Shown here: positions 55,128-64,000 of the stretch, piece by piece
Numbering within the stretch: position 1 is the first letter of the stretch
Layout of the letters: every line of letters starts with the position of its first letter
From: Yinghuangia seranimata
GTDB lineage: Bacteria > Actinomycetota > Actinomycetes > Streptomycetales > Streptomycetaceae
Assembly (NCBI RefSeq): GCF_029953285.1
Contig: NZ_JASAOI010000030.1
Location: 1 to 64,000 of the forward strand
Direction: 5' to 3'
DNA: 64,000 nucleotides
Notes under the pieces: generated by a model
Told to the model about the DNA's origin: nothing
Database searches by the model: none
The model's input: the letters and a program-made list of their open reading frames with translations, nothing else
Program-made: the position numbers and the translations under genes

Positions 55128-57317
55128 ATGCGAGAGCTGGAACCGGGCGATCCACACCGGCTGGGCGACCACGAAGTGGTCGGGATACTCGGCACGGGAG
55201 GGTTCGGCCGGGTCTACGTCGCCCGCGCGCCGCACGACCGGCGGGTGACGATCAAGCTCGCGCACCCGCACCTGCTGCGCACGGACCCGCACTTCGCGGA
55301 CCGGTTCGCCGACGCGATGACCGACCTGTCGCGGGTGCGCAACCTCGGCGCGGGCCGCATCGTGCAGTGGGACGCGCAGGACATCCGGCCCTGGTACGCG
55401 CGCCGCTACGTGCCGGGCGCGTCGCTGACCCAACTGTTGGCGGTCTGCGGCACGTTGCCGCTGGTGGCCGCGCTGCGCATCGTGGCCGGCGCGGCACGCG
55501 GCGTCGCGGCGATGCACGACGCCGAGCTGCCGCACGGGGGTGTCACGCCCGGGAACGTGCTCGTGACGGGAAGCAGCGCGCAGCTCGTCGACGGCGGTCT
55601 GGCACGCATGTTCACGCCGAAGCCCGCGGGCCTGGCGGAGGATCCGCCGGTCGGGGCGCTGTGGGTGCCGCTGGCCGGACCGGCGCTGCAGCCGCCCGAA
55701 CGGGAGGACGGGACACGCCAGGCCGACCTGTACGGGCTCGGCGTGCTGCTAGTGCTCGCGTTGACCGGGCGCGTGCCGTCCGGCGCCGACGACCTCGACG
55801 GCGTGCCGTCCGTGATCGCGCCGCTGGCCGCCGCGCTCCTGGGGGCGGACGCGGCGGCGCGTCCCCAAGCGGCTGAGGTCGAGGCCGAGTTGGAGGCGGT
55901 GGCCGCGGCGGAGCGGCCGGACGTCGCGAGCCCGGACTTCGCCGCCGGGCTGCCCAAGCCGGCCCGCCGCGTGATCGCGCAGTACGCCCGTCCGCTGGCG
56001 GGCTACGGCGGCGACGTGCCGACCGACGCCGAAGTCGCCGCGTTCGGTGCCCGGGTGGTCGCGGCGCGCCGCACGCTGGACGCGCAGTCCGACGCGGAGC
56101 CGTCGCCCGCCCGGCAGTCCGTGCCCCGGGGGCGCGGTCGTGCGGCCGCGCAGGAGACGGTCGCCCGCACGCTGTGGAAGCAGCGGCTCCCCGGCGTGCG
56201 CGCGCTGTCGGCCGCCGAGGGACGGCTGTTCGCGGGCGGCGAGGCGCTCACCGCGCTCGACGGGCGGACCGGGCAGGTGCTGTGGAGCAAGCCCGGCTGG
56301 CGGCTGGTCGCCGAGCCCGCCGAGGGCCAGGCGTACTGCGCGCAGGGCACCCGCATCGCCCGGGTCGACGCCGCGACCGGTGCCGAGCTGTGGCGTGCCG
56401 ACGTGGCCGCCGCACGCGGCCTGTGGGCGCGCGGCACGAGCCGGCTCTCGCGCGCCGAACGGGCGTTCCGCCTGCACGCGGTGAACGCGCCGGTGCCGGG
56501 CGGCCTGACCGCCGTCGGCGGGCACAGCGAGCTGTTCGGCCTCGACCCGGAGACCGGCGCCGTGCTGTGGCACCGCAGGGAGCCGCGCCGAAGCGTGTTC
56601 ACGCGCGACGGGGCGGGGGCCGTGTACCTGAGCGGCGACGGGCGCGAGCCGGTGCGGGCGCTCGACCCCGAGACCGGCGAACTGATGTGGCGGGACGACG
56701 CGGAGGACTCGATCGTCACCTCCGTCGACCGCGGGTTCGTGCTGTGCGCCCGCTTCCGGGCGACGACGGCGGAGGTCGCGCACTACGTCGTGCGGGCGGC
56801 GGGCACCGGCAAGCTGCTGTGCCGCGACGAGCGCCCCGGCGACTTCGCCGTATTGGACGACAGCGTGCTGTACATCCTCGGCGGCGGCCAGCTGCGCTCG
56901 CTGTGCCCCGCCTCCGGCGCGGAACGCTGGGCGCTGCCGTGGCGCGGCGGACCGTCCGGCATGGCCGTGGCGTCCGCGGGCGGCGAGGCCTACCTGCGCG
57001 GCGACGACCGGCGGGTGCACGGAATCGACCTGGTCGACGGCACCGTGCGGTGGGTCAGCGACCCGGTTCCCGCCGAGCGGCAGCGCGACCCGGTCGGCGG
57101 CATGCTCGACCGGACGCTGCCGATCCTGGTCGGGGGCGACATGGTGTGCGTGCGCTCCCACGGCGACCCGGCGCTCACCGTCCTGGACCGCGCCACGGGC
57201 GCGGAACGGTGGCGCTGGCGCGGCGCGTTGAGCTCGCTGACGATGGTCGACCCGGCGATCGCGGCGCCGTACGTCTATGTGCCGGACGGCGACGAGGTGC
57301 GGGCGCTCACGCTGTAG
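55128..57317 (+). CDS. Pseudokinase fused to a PQQ-like beta-propeller
   Basis: 729 residues from ATG 55128. Residues 10-260 have the protein-kinase fold: Gly loop ILGTGGFGRVYVA (20-32), Lys 43 in TIKLAH, and Asp 155 in LVDGGLAR (DFG position, F to G). The HRDxKPxN loop reads H136-GGVTPG-N143, so the catalytic Asp and the Lys are missing. Residues 350-729 are PQQ-like blades (LDGRTGQVLWSKPG, VDAATGAELWRAD, LDPETGAVLWHR, LVDGTVRWVSD). No membrane helix is obvious, so both parts may be cytoplasmic. Likely a sensing or scaffolding protein. Confidence 0.8.
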   Translation: MRELEPGDPHRLGDHEVVGILGTGGFGRVYVARAPHDRRVTIKLAHPHLLRTDPHFADRFADAMTDLSRVRNLGAGRIVQWDAQDIRPWYARRYVPGASLTQLLAVCGTLPLVAALRIVAGAARGVAAMHDAELPHGGVTPGNVLVTGSSAQLVDGGLARMFTPKPAGLAEDPPVGALWVPLAGPALQPPEREDGTRQADLYGLGVLLVLALTGRVPSGADDLDGVPSVIAPLAAALLGADAAARPQAAEVEAELEAVAAAERPDVASPDFAAGLPKPARRVIAQYARPLAGYGGDVPTDAEVAAFGARVVAARRTLDAQSDAEPSPARQSVPRGRGRAAAQETVARTLWKQRLPGVRALSAAEGRLFAGGEALTALDGRTGQVLWSKPGWRLVAEPAEGQAYCAQGTRIARVDAATGAELWRADVAAARGLWARGTSRLSRAERAFRLHAVNAPVPGGLTAVGGHSELFGLDPETGAVLWHRREPRRSVFTRDGAGAVYLSGDGREPVRALDPETGELMWRDDAEDSIVTSVDRGFVLCARFRATTAEVAHYVVRAAGTGKLLCRDERPGDFAVLDDSVLYILGGGQLRSLCPASGAERWALPWRGGPSGMAVASAGGEAYLRGDDRRVHGIDLVDGTVRWVSDPVPAERQRDPVGGMLDRTLPILVGGDMVCVRSHGDPALTVLDRATGAERWRWRGALSSLTMVDPAIAAPYVYVPDGDEVRALTL

Positions 57318-57328
57318 CGGCGGGCCGC

Positions 57329-58225
57329 TCAGCGGGGCAGCGCCGCGTCCAGGCTCTTCGCCAGGTCGTGGAGCGCCTCGTCGGCCGCCGGGAGCCGGCC
57401 GGCGAGCACCTGGAAGTCGTGCCACAGGTCCGGGTATTCGGTGTGCTCGACGGTCACCCCGAACTCCCGGGCGCGTTCGGCGAACGCGGCGCCCTGCGGG
57501 GCGAGGATGTCGTCCGTGCCGTTCTGCACGATCGTCGTCGGCAGACCGGACAGGTCGGCGAAGCACGCGGGTGCGAGCTCCTCGCGGTCCGCGCCGCCCG
57601 CGTACCGGCCGGCGCAGCGGGTGAGCCACGCGGTCCGCAGCACCGGGTCGCGGTGGTAGATCGGCTCGTACGGCCAGGCCCGCAGCGGGTCCAGCCACGG
57701 CGAGACGAGCACGAGCGCGTCGGGCCGCCGCCCGCCGGACGATGCCTGCTCGAGCGCGACGCTCAGCGCCAACCCGCCGCCGGCCGAGTCGCCGGCCAGC
57801 ACCATCGGCGTGTCCGCGGGGGTGTCGGCGGAGAGTGCGCACCACGCGGCCCGCGCGTCGTCGAGGGCCGCAGGGTAGGGGTGTTCGGGCGCGCGCCGGT
57901 AGTCGAGCGAGTAGACGGTGGCGTGCGCGGCACGGGCGAGGTGGGCGGTCCAGCTGAGGTAGGCGCGCGAGGACCCGACCACGTAGCCGCCGCCGTGCAG
58001 GTACAGCATGACGCGGCTCGGCACCCGGGGCCCGACGGAGACGCGCCGCGCGGGCACCCCGCCCGGGCTGCGCCGCAGCACGTGCGAACCAGGGGGCAGC
58101 GGCTGCGCCTGCGCGTTCATCTCGAGCCAGGCCCGCTGGACGGCCACCGGCACCTGCGGGTGGAGGACCGGGCGCAGACCGTGGCGCACCAGTGCGCGCG
58201 CGACGGGAACGGAGAGTTCGGGCAC
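57329..58225 (-). CDS. Alpha/beta-hydrolase, hormone-sensitive-lipase (HSL) family
   Basis: 298 residues from GTG 58225 with GAGGAGG upstream. The oxyanion motif LYLHGGGYVVGSS, nucleophile GDSAGGGLALSV, acid in GTDDIL and His in LWHDF complete the HSL triad. Bacterial HSL-type esterases hydrolyse short-chain esters and acylated metabolites. It converges on the pseudokinase gene, with 11 bp between stops. Substrate unknown. Confidence 0.88.
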   Translation of the reverse strand: MPELSVPVARALVRHGLRPVLHPQVPVAVQRAWLEMNAQAQPLPPGSHVLRRSPGGVPARRVSVGPRVPSRVMLYLHGGGYVVGSSRAYLSWTAHLARAAHATVYSLDYRRAPEHPYPAALDDARAAWCALSADTPADTPMVLAGDSAGGGLALSVALEQASSGGRRPDALVLVSPWLDPLRAWPYEPIYHRDPVLRTAWLTRCAGRYAGGADREELAPACFADLSGLPTTIVQNGTDDILAPQGAAFAERAREFGVTVEHTEYPDLWHDFQVLAGRLPAADEALHDLAKSLDAALPR

Positions 58226-58558
58226 GACGATCCTCCTCGACGGGTGGTACGCGCGCGGGCGGGCGGACCCGGGCGGGTGCAGCCCGCGCGGTGCGCCGTG
58301 ACCCCTACACCTCTTGACCTTTCCTACGGTGGCACTGCGGTGACCGCCGCACCAGGGCCGTACGGGCGTGGTCCGGCCGCCTCAGGGGCCGGTCGCGTCC
58401 GGCGCCCGCGGCCCCGTGTCCGGCGTCGATCTTCACATGTCCCGGGGACCCCACTACCTTGCGCAGGGCACGTGCAGGGCACGTGCGGGGCAGCAGGGCA
58501 AGGCAGTCGGGCAGGGGTACCACAGTCGACGTCCGTCGACCGAACGAGCGGAGCGCGC
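58226..58558. other. Intergenic region between esterase and acyl-CoA ligase
   Basis: 333 bp between divergent genes. It contains two tandem GCAGGGCACGT units (58463-58484) with a partial third, and a TTGACC at about 58315 that could be a -35 box. No KstR-type site and no gene were found. Confidence 0.5.
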
Positions 58559-60253
58559 ATGGCCGGCCGGTGGAGTGTCTCAGTCAACGACCTGGTCCGG
58601 CGGCGCGCCGGCGACCCGTCCGTCGCTCTGCGGTACGAGGACCGCTCGTGGACGTGGGACGAGCACGTCGCGCTGTCCGCGCAGCGCGCCGCGTTCCTGG
58701 CGGACCAGCGCGACCCCGGGCGGCCGTTCCACGTCGGCGTGCTGCTGGAGAACGTCCCGGAGTTCTCCTTCCTGCTGGCCGCGGCCGCGGTGTCGGGCGC
58801 GGTGGTGGTCGGCCTCAACCCGACCCGGCAGGGCGGCGAGCTGGCGCGCGACGTCGAGCACACGGGCTGCACGATGCTGATCACCGGTGCCGCGCACGCC
58901 GCGCAACTGCGTGACGCGTTGCCGGACTTCCCCGCCGAGCGGGTGTGGAACGTCGACGAGCCCGGCTGGGCGGAGGCGCTCGCGCCGTACGCGGGCGCCG
59001 CGCTGCCCGAAGCCGAGCCGACGTTGGACGACCCGTTCATGCTGATCCTGACGTCGGGCACCACCGGCCACCCGAAGGCCGTCGTGTGCTCGCAGGGCAA
59101 GATCGCCACGCAGGGCATGAGCGTCGTGGGGATGCAGCGGCTGACCGGCGAGGACGTCGCGTACTGCGCCATGCCGCTGTTCCACTCGAACGCGATGATC
59201 ACCTGCTGGGCGCCCGCCGTCGCGGCCGGGGCGTCGCTGGTGCTGCGCCGCCGGTTCTCCGCGTCGGGGTTCCTGCCGGACGTGCGCGCCTACGGGGTGA
59301 CGTACGCGAACTACGTGGGCAAGCCGCTGTCGTACATCCTGGCGACCCCCGAGCTGCCGGACGACGCCGACAACCCGCTGACCCGGGTGTTCGGCAACGA
59401 GGGCGGCCCGCAGGACGTCGAGCGGTTCGCGCGCCGGTTCGGCTGCACGGTGCGCGACGGTTTCGGCTCGACCGAGGGCGGCCTGTCGTTCACGCCGGTG
59501 GCCGACATGCCGTCGGGCGCGCTGGGCAAGCCCAACGGGAACATCCGGATCCTGGACCCGGAGACCCGCGAGGAGTGCCCGCCGGGCCGGTTCGACGCGT
59601 CCGGGCGGCTGCTGAACGCCGACGAGGCGGTCGGCGAACTGGTCAACCTGGACGGCGCGGGCGCGTTCGAGGGCTACTGGAACAACGACGCGGCGACCGC
59701 CGACCGGCTGCGCGAGGGCTGGTACTGGAGCGGCGACCTGGCGTACCGCGACGCGGACGGCCTGGTGTTCTTCGCGGGCCGCAGCGGCGAGTGGGTGCGG
59801 GTCGGCGGCGAGAACTTCGGGTCGGCGCCGGTCGCGCGGATCCTGGCGCGGCATCCGGACGTCGTGCTCGCGGCGGTGTACGGGGTCCCGGACGAGGCGG
59901 CCGGCGACCAGGCGATGGCCGCGGTGGTGCTGCGCGACGGTGCCGAGTTCGACCCGGCCGGGTTCGCCGCGTGGCAGGCCGACCAGCCGGACCTGTCGCC
60001 GACGTGGCGTCCGCGCTACGTGCGCGTGGCGCGCGAACTGCCGCACACGCAGACCAACAAGGTGCTGACGCGGGTGCTGGCCCGGCAGGCCTGGTACGGC
60101 GACCCGGAGGGCGCGGACACGCTGTGGGTGCGGCCGGGCAAGGACGGAGCCTACGAGCCGCTCACCGAGGCCGAGGTCAAGGCGTTGGAGAACCGGTTCG
60201 CGGAGCACGGGCGGGCGCACGTGCTGGATCTGCTGGTTCGGCCGGGAGCGTAG
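58559..60253 (+). CDS. Acyl-CoA ligase, AMP-binding (FadD17-like)
   Basis: 564 residues from ATG 58559. AMP-binding features: LILTSGTTGHPKAVV P-loop, GFGSTEGG, WSGDLAYRDADG, GRSGEWVRVGGENF hinge and the C-terminal catalytic-Lys region TQTNKVLTRVL. The start RWSVSVNDLVRRRAGDPSVA recalls mycobacterial FadD17, whose gene lies in the cholesterol region. It activates a fatty or sterol side-chain acid to its CoA ester. Its 3' end overlaps the convergent rarD gene by 77 bp. Steroid role inferred from context. Confidence 0.87.
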   Translation: MAGRWSVSVNDLVRRRAGDPSVALRYEDRSWTWDEHVALSAQRAAFLADQRDPGRPFHVGVLLENVPEFSFLLAAAAVSGAVVVGLNPTRQGGELARDVEHTGCTMLITGAAHAAQLRDALPDFPAERVWNVDEPGWAEALAPYAGAALPEAEPTLDDPFMLILTSGTTGHPKAVVCSQGKIATQGMSVVGMQRLTGEDVAYCAMPLFHSNAMITCWAPAVAAGASLVLRRRFSASGFLPDVRAYGVTYANYVGKPLSYILATPELPDDADNPLTRVFGNEGGPQDVERFARRFGCTVRDGFGSTEGGLSFTPVADMPSGALGKPNGNIRILDPETREECPPGRFDASGRLLNADEAVGELVNLDGAGAFEGYWNNDAATADRLREGWYWSGDLAYRDADGLVFFAGRSGEWVRVGGENFGSAPVARILARHPDVVLAAVYGVPDEAAGDQAMAAVVLRDGAEFDPAGFAAWQADQPDLSPTWRPRYVRVARELPHTQTNKVLTRVLARQAWYGDPEGADTLWVRPGKDGAYEPLTEAEVKALENRFAEHGRAHVLDLLVRPGA

Positions 60254-61217
60254 CCGGGGGAGCCGGGGCCGACGAGGACGCCGTCGTCGCCGCCGCCTCG
60301 CGCGCGTCGGCGACGGCGCGCCGGGTGCGGCGGGACTGCGCCAGCGCGTCCGCGCTGAGTACGACGAGGGCGGTCCAGATGAGGCCGAAGCCGATCCAGC
60401 GCGAGGTCGGCATGGCCTCGTGGTAGATCCACACGCCGACGGAGAACTGCAGGATCGGGCCGAGGTACTGCAGCATGCCGATGGTGGACAGCGGCACGCG
60501 TACGGCGGCGGCGCCGAAGCACAGCAGGGGTATCGCGGTGACCACGCCGGTGCCCATCAGCAGCAGCGTGTGGCCGGCCGACACGGTGCCCAGCGTGCCC
60601 TCGCCGGTCCACGACAGGTAGACGAGGTAGCCGGCGGCGGGCAGGAACATCACGGCGGTCTCGGCGGTCAGCGACTCGGTGGGCGCGAGGCCGACGGTCT
60701 TCTTGACGTAGCCGTAGATGGTGAAGCTGGTGGCGAGGACGAGGGCGAGCCACGGCAGTCGTCCGTACGCGACGGTCAGCACGAGGACCGCGGCGATGCC
60801 GAGCCCGACGGCGATCCACTGGGCGCCGCGCAGGCGTTCGCCGAGCACCAGTACGCCGATCATGATGAACGCGAGCGGGTTGATGAAGTAGCCGAGCGAC
60901 GTCTCGACGACCTGGTCGGTGTTGACGCCCCAGATGTACAGGCCCCAGTTGGTGGTGATGACCACGCCGGCGAGCACGATCTTGGCGAGCCGGGCGGGGT
61001 TGCGCAGCAGCTCACGGATCCACGACCAGCGGCGCAGCACCGCGAGCACGAGCACCATGAAGACCAGCGACCACACCATCCGGTGCGCGAGGATCTCGAC
61101 CGCGCCGGCGGGCTTGAGGTGCGGCCAGTACAGGGGGAACAGGCCCCACATGATGTACGCCGCGACACCCAGCCACAGTCCGCGGCGCTGTTCCGCCGCT
61201 CCTCGCAAATCGCCCAC
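60177..61217 (-). CDS. rarD: EamA/RarD-family transporter
   Basis: 346 residues from GTG 61217. Ten hydrophobic segments in two EamA halves; RarD hallmarks GLWLGVAAYIMWGLFPLYWP, EILAHRMVWSL, NWGLYIWGVN and GYFINPLAFIMIGVLVLGER are strong. The family includes chloramphenicol-sensitivity protein RarD; the transported substrate is generally unknown. The Ala/Pro-rich C-terminal tail (about residues 295-346) overlaps the ligase 3' end. Confidence 0.9.
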   Translation of the reverse strand: MGDLRGAAEQRRGLWLGVAAYIMWGLFPLYWPHLKPAGAVEILAHRMVWSLVFMVLVLAVLRRWSWIRELLRNPARLAKIVLAGVVITTNWGLYIWGVNTDQVVETSLGYFINPLAFIMIGVLVLGERLRGAQWIAVGLGIAAVLVLTVAYGRLPWLALVLATSFTIYGYVKKTVGLAPTESLTAETAVMFLPAAGYLVYLSWTGEGTLGTVSAGHTLLLMGTGVVTAIPLLCFGAAAVRVPLSTIGMLQYLGPILQFSVGVWIYHEAMPTSRWIGFGLIWTALVVLSADALAQSRRTRRAVADAREAAATTASSSAPAPPATLPAEPADPARAPARAPRTGSPTP

Positions 61218-61496
61218 GGGGGGACCCTAATCGCCGGTTCCACCGGGTGTCCCGGTCCAATTCGCCGCCGGTGGCCTGGACCACTGGGGCAGCGCGCGGG
61301 GCGGCGCGGGACCGGACCACATCCGGGCGTTTGCCTTCCGGTTGTCATCTGCACTGCTACTCCGGGTAAACGGTCAACCCGTGCCGGGGCAAAGGTTCAT
61401 GACGCGAAATCGTTATGTGACGATCCGTCAGATCGCTGGGCGATCGTTGCTAGGTTGACCGAATCCACCAATCTCGGTTGCCCGCCAGGAGCAGTT

Positions 61497-63104
61497 TTGC
61501 GCCACGAACGAGTCCGCACCCACCGCCGGTTCGCCGCGGTCGCCGGTGCCGTCACCATCGCCCTCGCCGTGACCGCGTGCGGCGGTGGCGGCAAGACCGA
61601 CAAGAAGTCCGACGCCTCCCCGGCCGGCGCCACCGGTGCCCCGGGCAGCAGCGGCGACCTCACCGTCCTCATCACGCAGGAGACCCGCGGCATCGACCCC
61701 GCGGTCTCCACCATCTCGTCGCTCAACGGCGGCACCCAGGCCGCCGCGGTCTTCGACGTGCTGTTCTGGATCGACCCGAAGACCGGCAAGGCCGTCCCGC
61801 AGCTCGCGGAGGGCGCGACCTCCGACGCGGAGGGCAAGGTCTGGACGATCAAGCTGCGCCCCGACGTGAAGTTCACCGACGGCACCCCGCTCGACGCGGA
61901 GGCGGTCAAGTTCAACTGGGAGCGCCACCAGAACCCGGACAACAAGTCCGTCGCGTTCGCCGCCGCCAAGGGCCTGACGTTCGAGGCGGTGGACGCCACC
62001 ACGCTCAAGGTCACGCTGGCCGCGCCGAACATGGCCTTCGACAAGCTGATCGCGCACAACCTCGCGTTCATCGGCTCGCCGACCGCGATCAAGGCCGACC
62101 CCAAGGGCTTCATGGCCAAGCCGGTCGGCGCCGGCCCGTTCAAGGTCAAGTCGTGGGTGCGTGACTCGGCGCTGACGCTCGAGCGCAACACCGCCTACTG
62201 GGCCAAGGACAAGCCGCTGCTCAGCCAGGTGACGTTCAAGCCGGTCATGGACCAGACGCAGCGCCTGAACGCGCTGTCCGCCGGCCAGGCCGACCTGGTC
62301 ACCACGGCCAACTTCAAGATGGTCGCCGAGGCCAAGGACAAGGGCCTGACAGTCGCCTACGACGAGAAGAACGGCGGCTTCATGACCATGTTCAAGACGG
62401 ACAAGCCGCCGTTCGACGACCCGCGCGCCCGCCGCGCGTACGCGCTGATCATGGACCCGGCGGACCGCGCCGCGAAGATCCAGGGCCCCGACGGCGCCGG
62501 CCAGACGCTGAAGACGTTCCTGATGCCGTCCTCGCCGTTCGTCGACCCGACCGCGGTCATGCCGTCGAACAACAAGGTCGAGGCGCAGGCGCTGCTCGAC
62601 CAGCTGGCCGCCGAGGGCAAGCCGCTGAAGTTCACGTACACCACGAACAGCAGCGCGGCCGCGCACGCCGGTGCCGAGTACTGGCAGGCGCAGACCAAGG
62701 GCATGAAGAACATCGAGATGAACCTCGAGTTCCTCGACGGCTCGTCGTACGCGACGAAGGTGATGATCCAGAAGGACTTCCAGGCCGCCGAGTTCGCGGT
62801 GACCTTCGACGACCCGGAGCCGGTCCTCTACAACGTGCTCGACTCCAAGGGCGCGGAGAACCGCACGGGCTACAGCAACCCGAAGGTCGACGAGGCGCTG
62901 GACAAGGCCCGCAACTCGACCGACGAGGCGGTGCGCAAGGCCGCGTACGCGACCGTGCAGCAGGAGCTCGTGAAGGACCTGCCGTTCTTCTCCTACGAGA
63001 AGTCGTTCGCGGCCGCGGTGCAGGGCAAGAAGGGCAAGATCGAGGGGCTGACGCTCTTCGAGGACGGCCTGATCCTGTTCGACCGGGTGAGCGTCAAGAG
63101 CTGA
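61497..63104 (+). CDS. ABC transporter substrate-binding lipoprotein, family 5 (oligopeptide type)
   Basis: 535 residues. TTG 61497 was chosen because AGGAG lies six bases upstream and the signal peptide follows (FAAVAGAVTIALAVTACGG, lipobox VTAC). SBP_bac_5 domain: LTVLITQETRGIDPA, LRPDVKFTDGTPLDAEAVKF, PVGAGPFKVKSW, QADLVTTANF, FSYEKSF. Binds peptides, nickel complexes or other solutes outside the membrane. No permease genes adjoin it in the window, so it is an orphan or its partners are elsewhere. Confidence 0.9.
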   Translation: MRHERVRTHRRFAAVAGAVTIALAVTACGGGGKTDKKSDASPAGATGAPGSSGDLTVLITQETRGIDPAVSTISSLNGGTQAAAVFDVLFWIDPKTGKAVPQLAEGATSDAEGKVWTIKLRPDVKFTDGTPLDAEAVKFNWERHQNPDNKSVAFAAAKGLTFEAVDATTLKVTLAAPNMAFDKLIAHNLAFIGSPTAIKADPKGFMAKPVGAGPFKVKSWVRDSALTLERNTAYWAKDKPLLSQVTFKPVMDQTQRLNALSAGQADLVTTANFKMVAEAKDKGLTVAYDEKNGGFMTMFKTDKPPFDDPRARRAYALIMDPADRAAKIQGPDGAGQTLKTFLMPSSPFVDPTAVMPSNNKVEAQALLDQLAAEGKPLKFTYTTNSSAAAHAGAEYWQAQTKGMKNIEMNLEFLDGSSYATKVMIQKDFQAAEFAVTFDDPEPVLYNVLDSKGAENRTGYSNPKVDEALDKARNSTDEAVRKAAYATVQQELVKDLPFFSYEKSFAAAVQGKKGKIEGLTLFEDGLILFDRVSVKS

Positions 63105-63130
63105 CCCGGTCCCAGGGCCGAAGGCGTCGA

Positions 63131-63160
63131 GGGCCCCGCGCGGCGTGCCGCGCGGGGCCC
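63131..63160. terminator. Perfect hairpin between convergent genes
   Basis: GGGCCCCGCGCGGC and GCCGCGCGGGGCCC form a 14-bp inverted repeat with a 2-base centre. It lies between the solute-binding protein and thioesterase stops and has no T-tract. Confidence 0.7.
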
Positions 63161-63212
63161 CGCGTCGTGCCCCGGCCTCCGCGCCGCGGGCCGTCCGGGG
63201 TGCCGCCCCGGG

Positions 63213-63917
63213 TCACACCGAGCGGGCCCGGATGAACAGCCCCTCCGCGTCCGCGACCAGCACGCCGCCCGCGTACGAACGGGCCTCGACCCACGCCTTG
63301 CGGCCCTCGACGCGGACGACCTCGGCCTCGTAGTCGACGCGCTCGTGCAGCGGCGTCCCGCGGCGCATCCGCACGGTGAGGTAGGCGGTCATTCCGAGCG
63401 CGCCCGCGCCGGACTGCGCGACGCCCATCACCTCGTCGAACGCGGCCGCGACGTAGCCGCCGTGCACGCGCCCGTTGGGGCCCTCGTACGCCTCCCCGAA
63501 CACCGCGTGCGCGCGGATCACCGGCCCGTCCGCGGCCAGCTCCATCGGCGGCGCCAGCGGGTTGGCGGCGCCCACGAACGGGCTGCGCTCGTGCAGCTGG
63601 ATGTCGGCGAGGGAGGGTGTGCGATCTCTCAGCGAGGGCATCGCGGCGATCCGGGCTGCCAAATCTGATACCTCGTCAGCTACGCTGCCGAGAGCGTCCG
63701 CGTCGCCTTCCGGGTCGATGGTCTTGGCCGCCTCAATCAGGCGGCGGGTGGCCTCGGCCAGGCGGTGGCGGGCGGCGCGTCCCGCGCTGTCCGGGTCCGG
63801 GCGCGGCGTCCAGGTGCCGCGCAGCTCCGCCAGGACGTCCGCGGGCACCTCCGGCACCCCGGGGGCCCACGCGGGCGGTTCGTCGTTCGCGGCGGGCAGC
63901 GGTTCGAGCGTGGACAT
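63213..63917 (-). CDS. Hotdog-fold acyl-CoA thioesterase (PaaI-like) with N-terminal helical extension
   Basis: 234 residues from ATG 63917. Residues 110-230 form a 4HBT/PaaI-type hotdog: GPNGRVHGGYVAAAFDEVMG carries the HGG loop and the catalytic-type Asp/Glu, and MTAYLTVRMRRGTPL follows. The first 110 residues are helical and acidic, longer than a minimal PaaI. It hydrolyses acyl-CoA. A near-perfect KstR-type operator lies 66 bp upstream, so it probably belongs to the steroid regulon. Confidence 0.85.
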   Translation of the reverse strand: MSTLEPLPAANDEPPAWAPGVPEVPADVLAELRGTWTPRPDPDSAGRAARHRLAEATRRLIEAAKTIDPEGDADALGSVADEVSDLAARIAAMPSLRDRTPSLADIQLHERSPFVGAANPLAPPMELAADGPVIRAHAVFGEAYEGPNGRVHGGYVAAAFDEVMGVAQSGAGALGMTAYLTVRMRRGTPLHERVDYEAEVVRVEGRKAWVEARSYAGGVLVADAEGLFIRARSV

Positions 63918-63982
63918 GGCGCCCCCAGGTGCGGTGTCGGTCACAGACGCGGTCGATCGAGGCCCGATCATTGCAGCAAAAA

Positions 63983-63996
63983 GGAAACAAGTTCTA
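63983..63996. promoter_or_regulatory. Near-perfect KstR-type operator at the right edge
   Basis: GGAAACAAGTTCTA fits TnnAACnnGTTnnA at seven of eight defined positions (first base G for T). It lies 66 bp before the thioesterase start. A divergent gene beyond the edge may share it. Confidence 0.55.
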
Positions 63997-64000
63997 GTTT

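Noticed and set aside
54723-55535. 270-codon minus-strand frame across the MFS/pseudokinase junction
   Set aside because: Antisense to two well-supported genes; no motif and an implausible start.

Overview
This is a high-GC actinomycete chromosome segment. GTG and TTG starts are common, and it carries an XRE/DUF397 pair, a mycothiol-type (DinB/MDMPI) enzyme, an LLM F420-type oxidoreductase and Tat-dependent secreted proteins. The gene mix suggests a Streptomyces-like or Streptosporangiales-like saprophyte. The genus cannot be fixed from the sequence alone. No rRNA, tRNA or CRISPR array was seen.

Layout. 1-5.1 kb: the end of a polyamine-type ABC importer (potA fragment, potD), a beta-lactamase-fold serine hydrolase, a low-molecular-weight phosphatase, a ferredoxin/CDGSH hybrid and an SDR. 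5.2-20.8 kb: lipid/steroid-type catabolism. This holds a fused MaoC hydratase resembling ChsH2+ChsH1, two aldehyde dehydrogenases (one with DUF779), a thiolase, an MBL hydrolase, a [3Fe-4S] ferredoxin, a KstR-like TetR repressor, a glycosyltransferase/methyltransferase/terpenoid-toroid operon, an MDMPI-type enzyme and an LLM oxidoreductase. 20.9-26.5 kb: cell-envelope proteins (two related membrane proteins, a Pro/Ser-rich membrane protein, a cell-wall amidase) and a methyltransferase. 26.7-30.2 kb: a double-length FadE34-like acyl-CoA dehydrogenase with an Ltp/SCP-x thiolase. 30.4-36.2 kb: tandem secreted proteins, a two-component system, a long inverted repeat without a gene, and a secreted alpha/beta hydrolase. 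36.2-47.5 kb: regulators and transporters (XRE/DUF397, double Lrp, MFS, MerR), a tandem pair of unknown proteins, a Tat flavin amine oxidase, a pentapeptide protein and a lipoprotein. 47.7-50.2 kb: a response regulator whose kinase has been truncated beside an IS605-type TnpB element. 50.3-64 kb: a ferritin-like protein, a secreted repeat protein, an ArsR/MFS pair, a pseudokinase-propeller, an esterase, a FadD17-like ligase, RarD, an oligopeptide-binding lipoprotein and a hotdog thioesterase.

How the genes work together. Four sites match or nearly match TnnAACnnGTTnnA, the KstR operator. They lie upstream of the glycosyltransferase operon (between it and the KstR-like gene), the LLM oxidoreductase, the FadE34-like/Ltp operon and the terminal thioesterase. 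With the ChsH-like hydratase, FadA-like thiolase, ferredoxin and FadD17-like ligase, this points to a dispersed sterol or isoprenoid side-chain degradation regulon. A GT/MT/toroid operon of unknown product may be wired into it.

The most unusual structures are: 16 perfect tandem copies of an octamer that equals one arm of a terminator hairpin; a roughly 340-bp diverged inverted repeat; the TnpB/omega-RNA element flanked by two unrelated truncated genes; and several enzyme-like proteins lacking a canonical catalytic or ligand residue (CDGSH His to Asn, SDR Lys to Asn, kinase HRD Asp to Gly).
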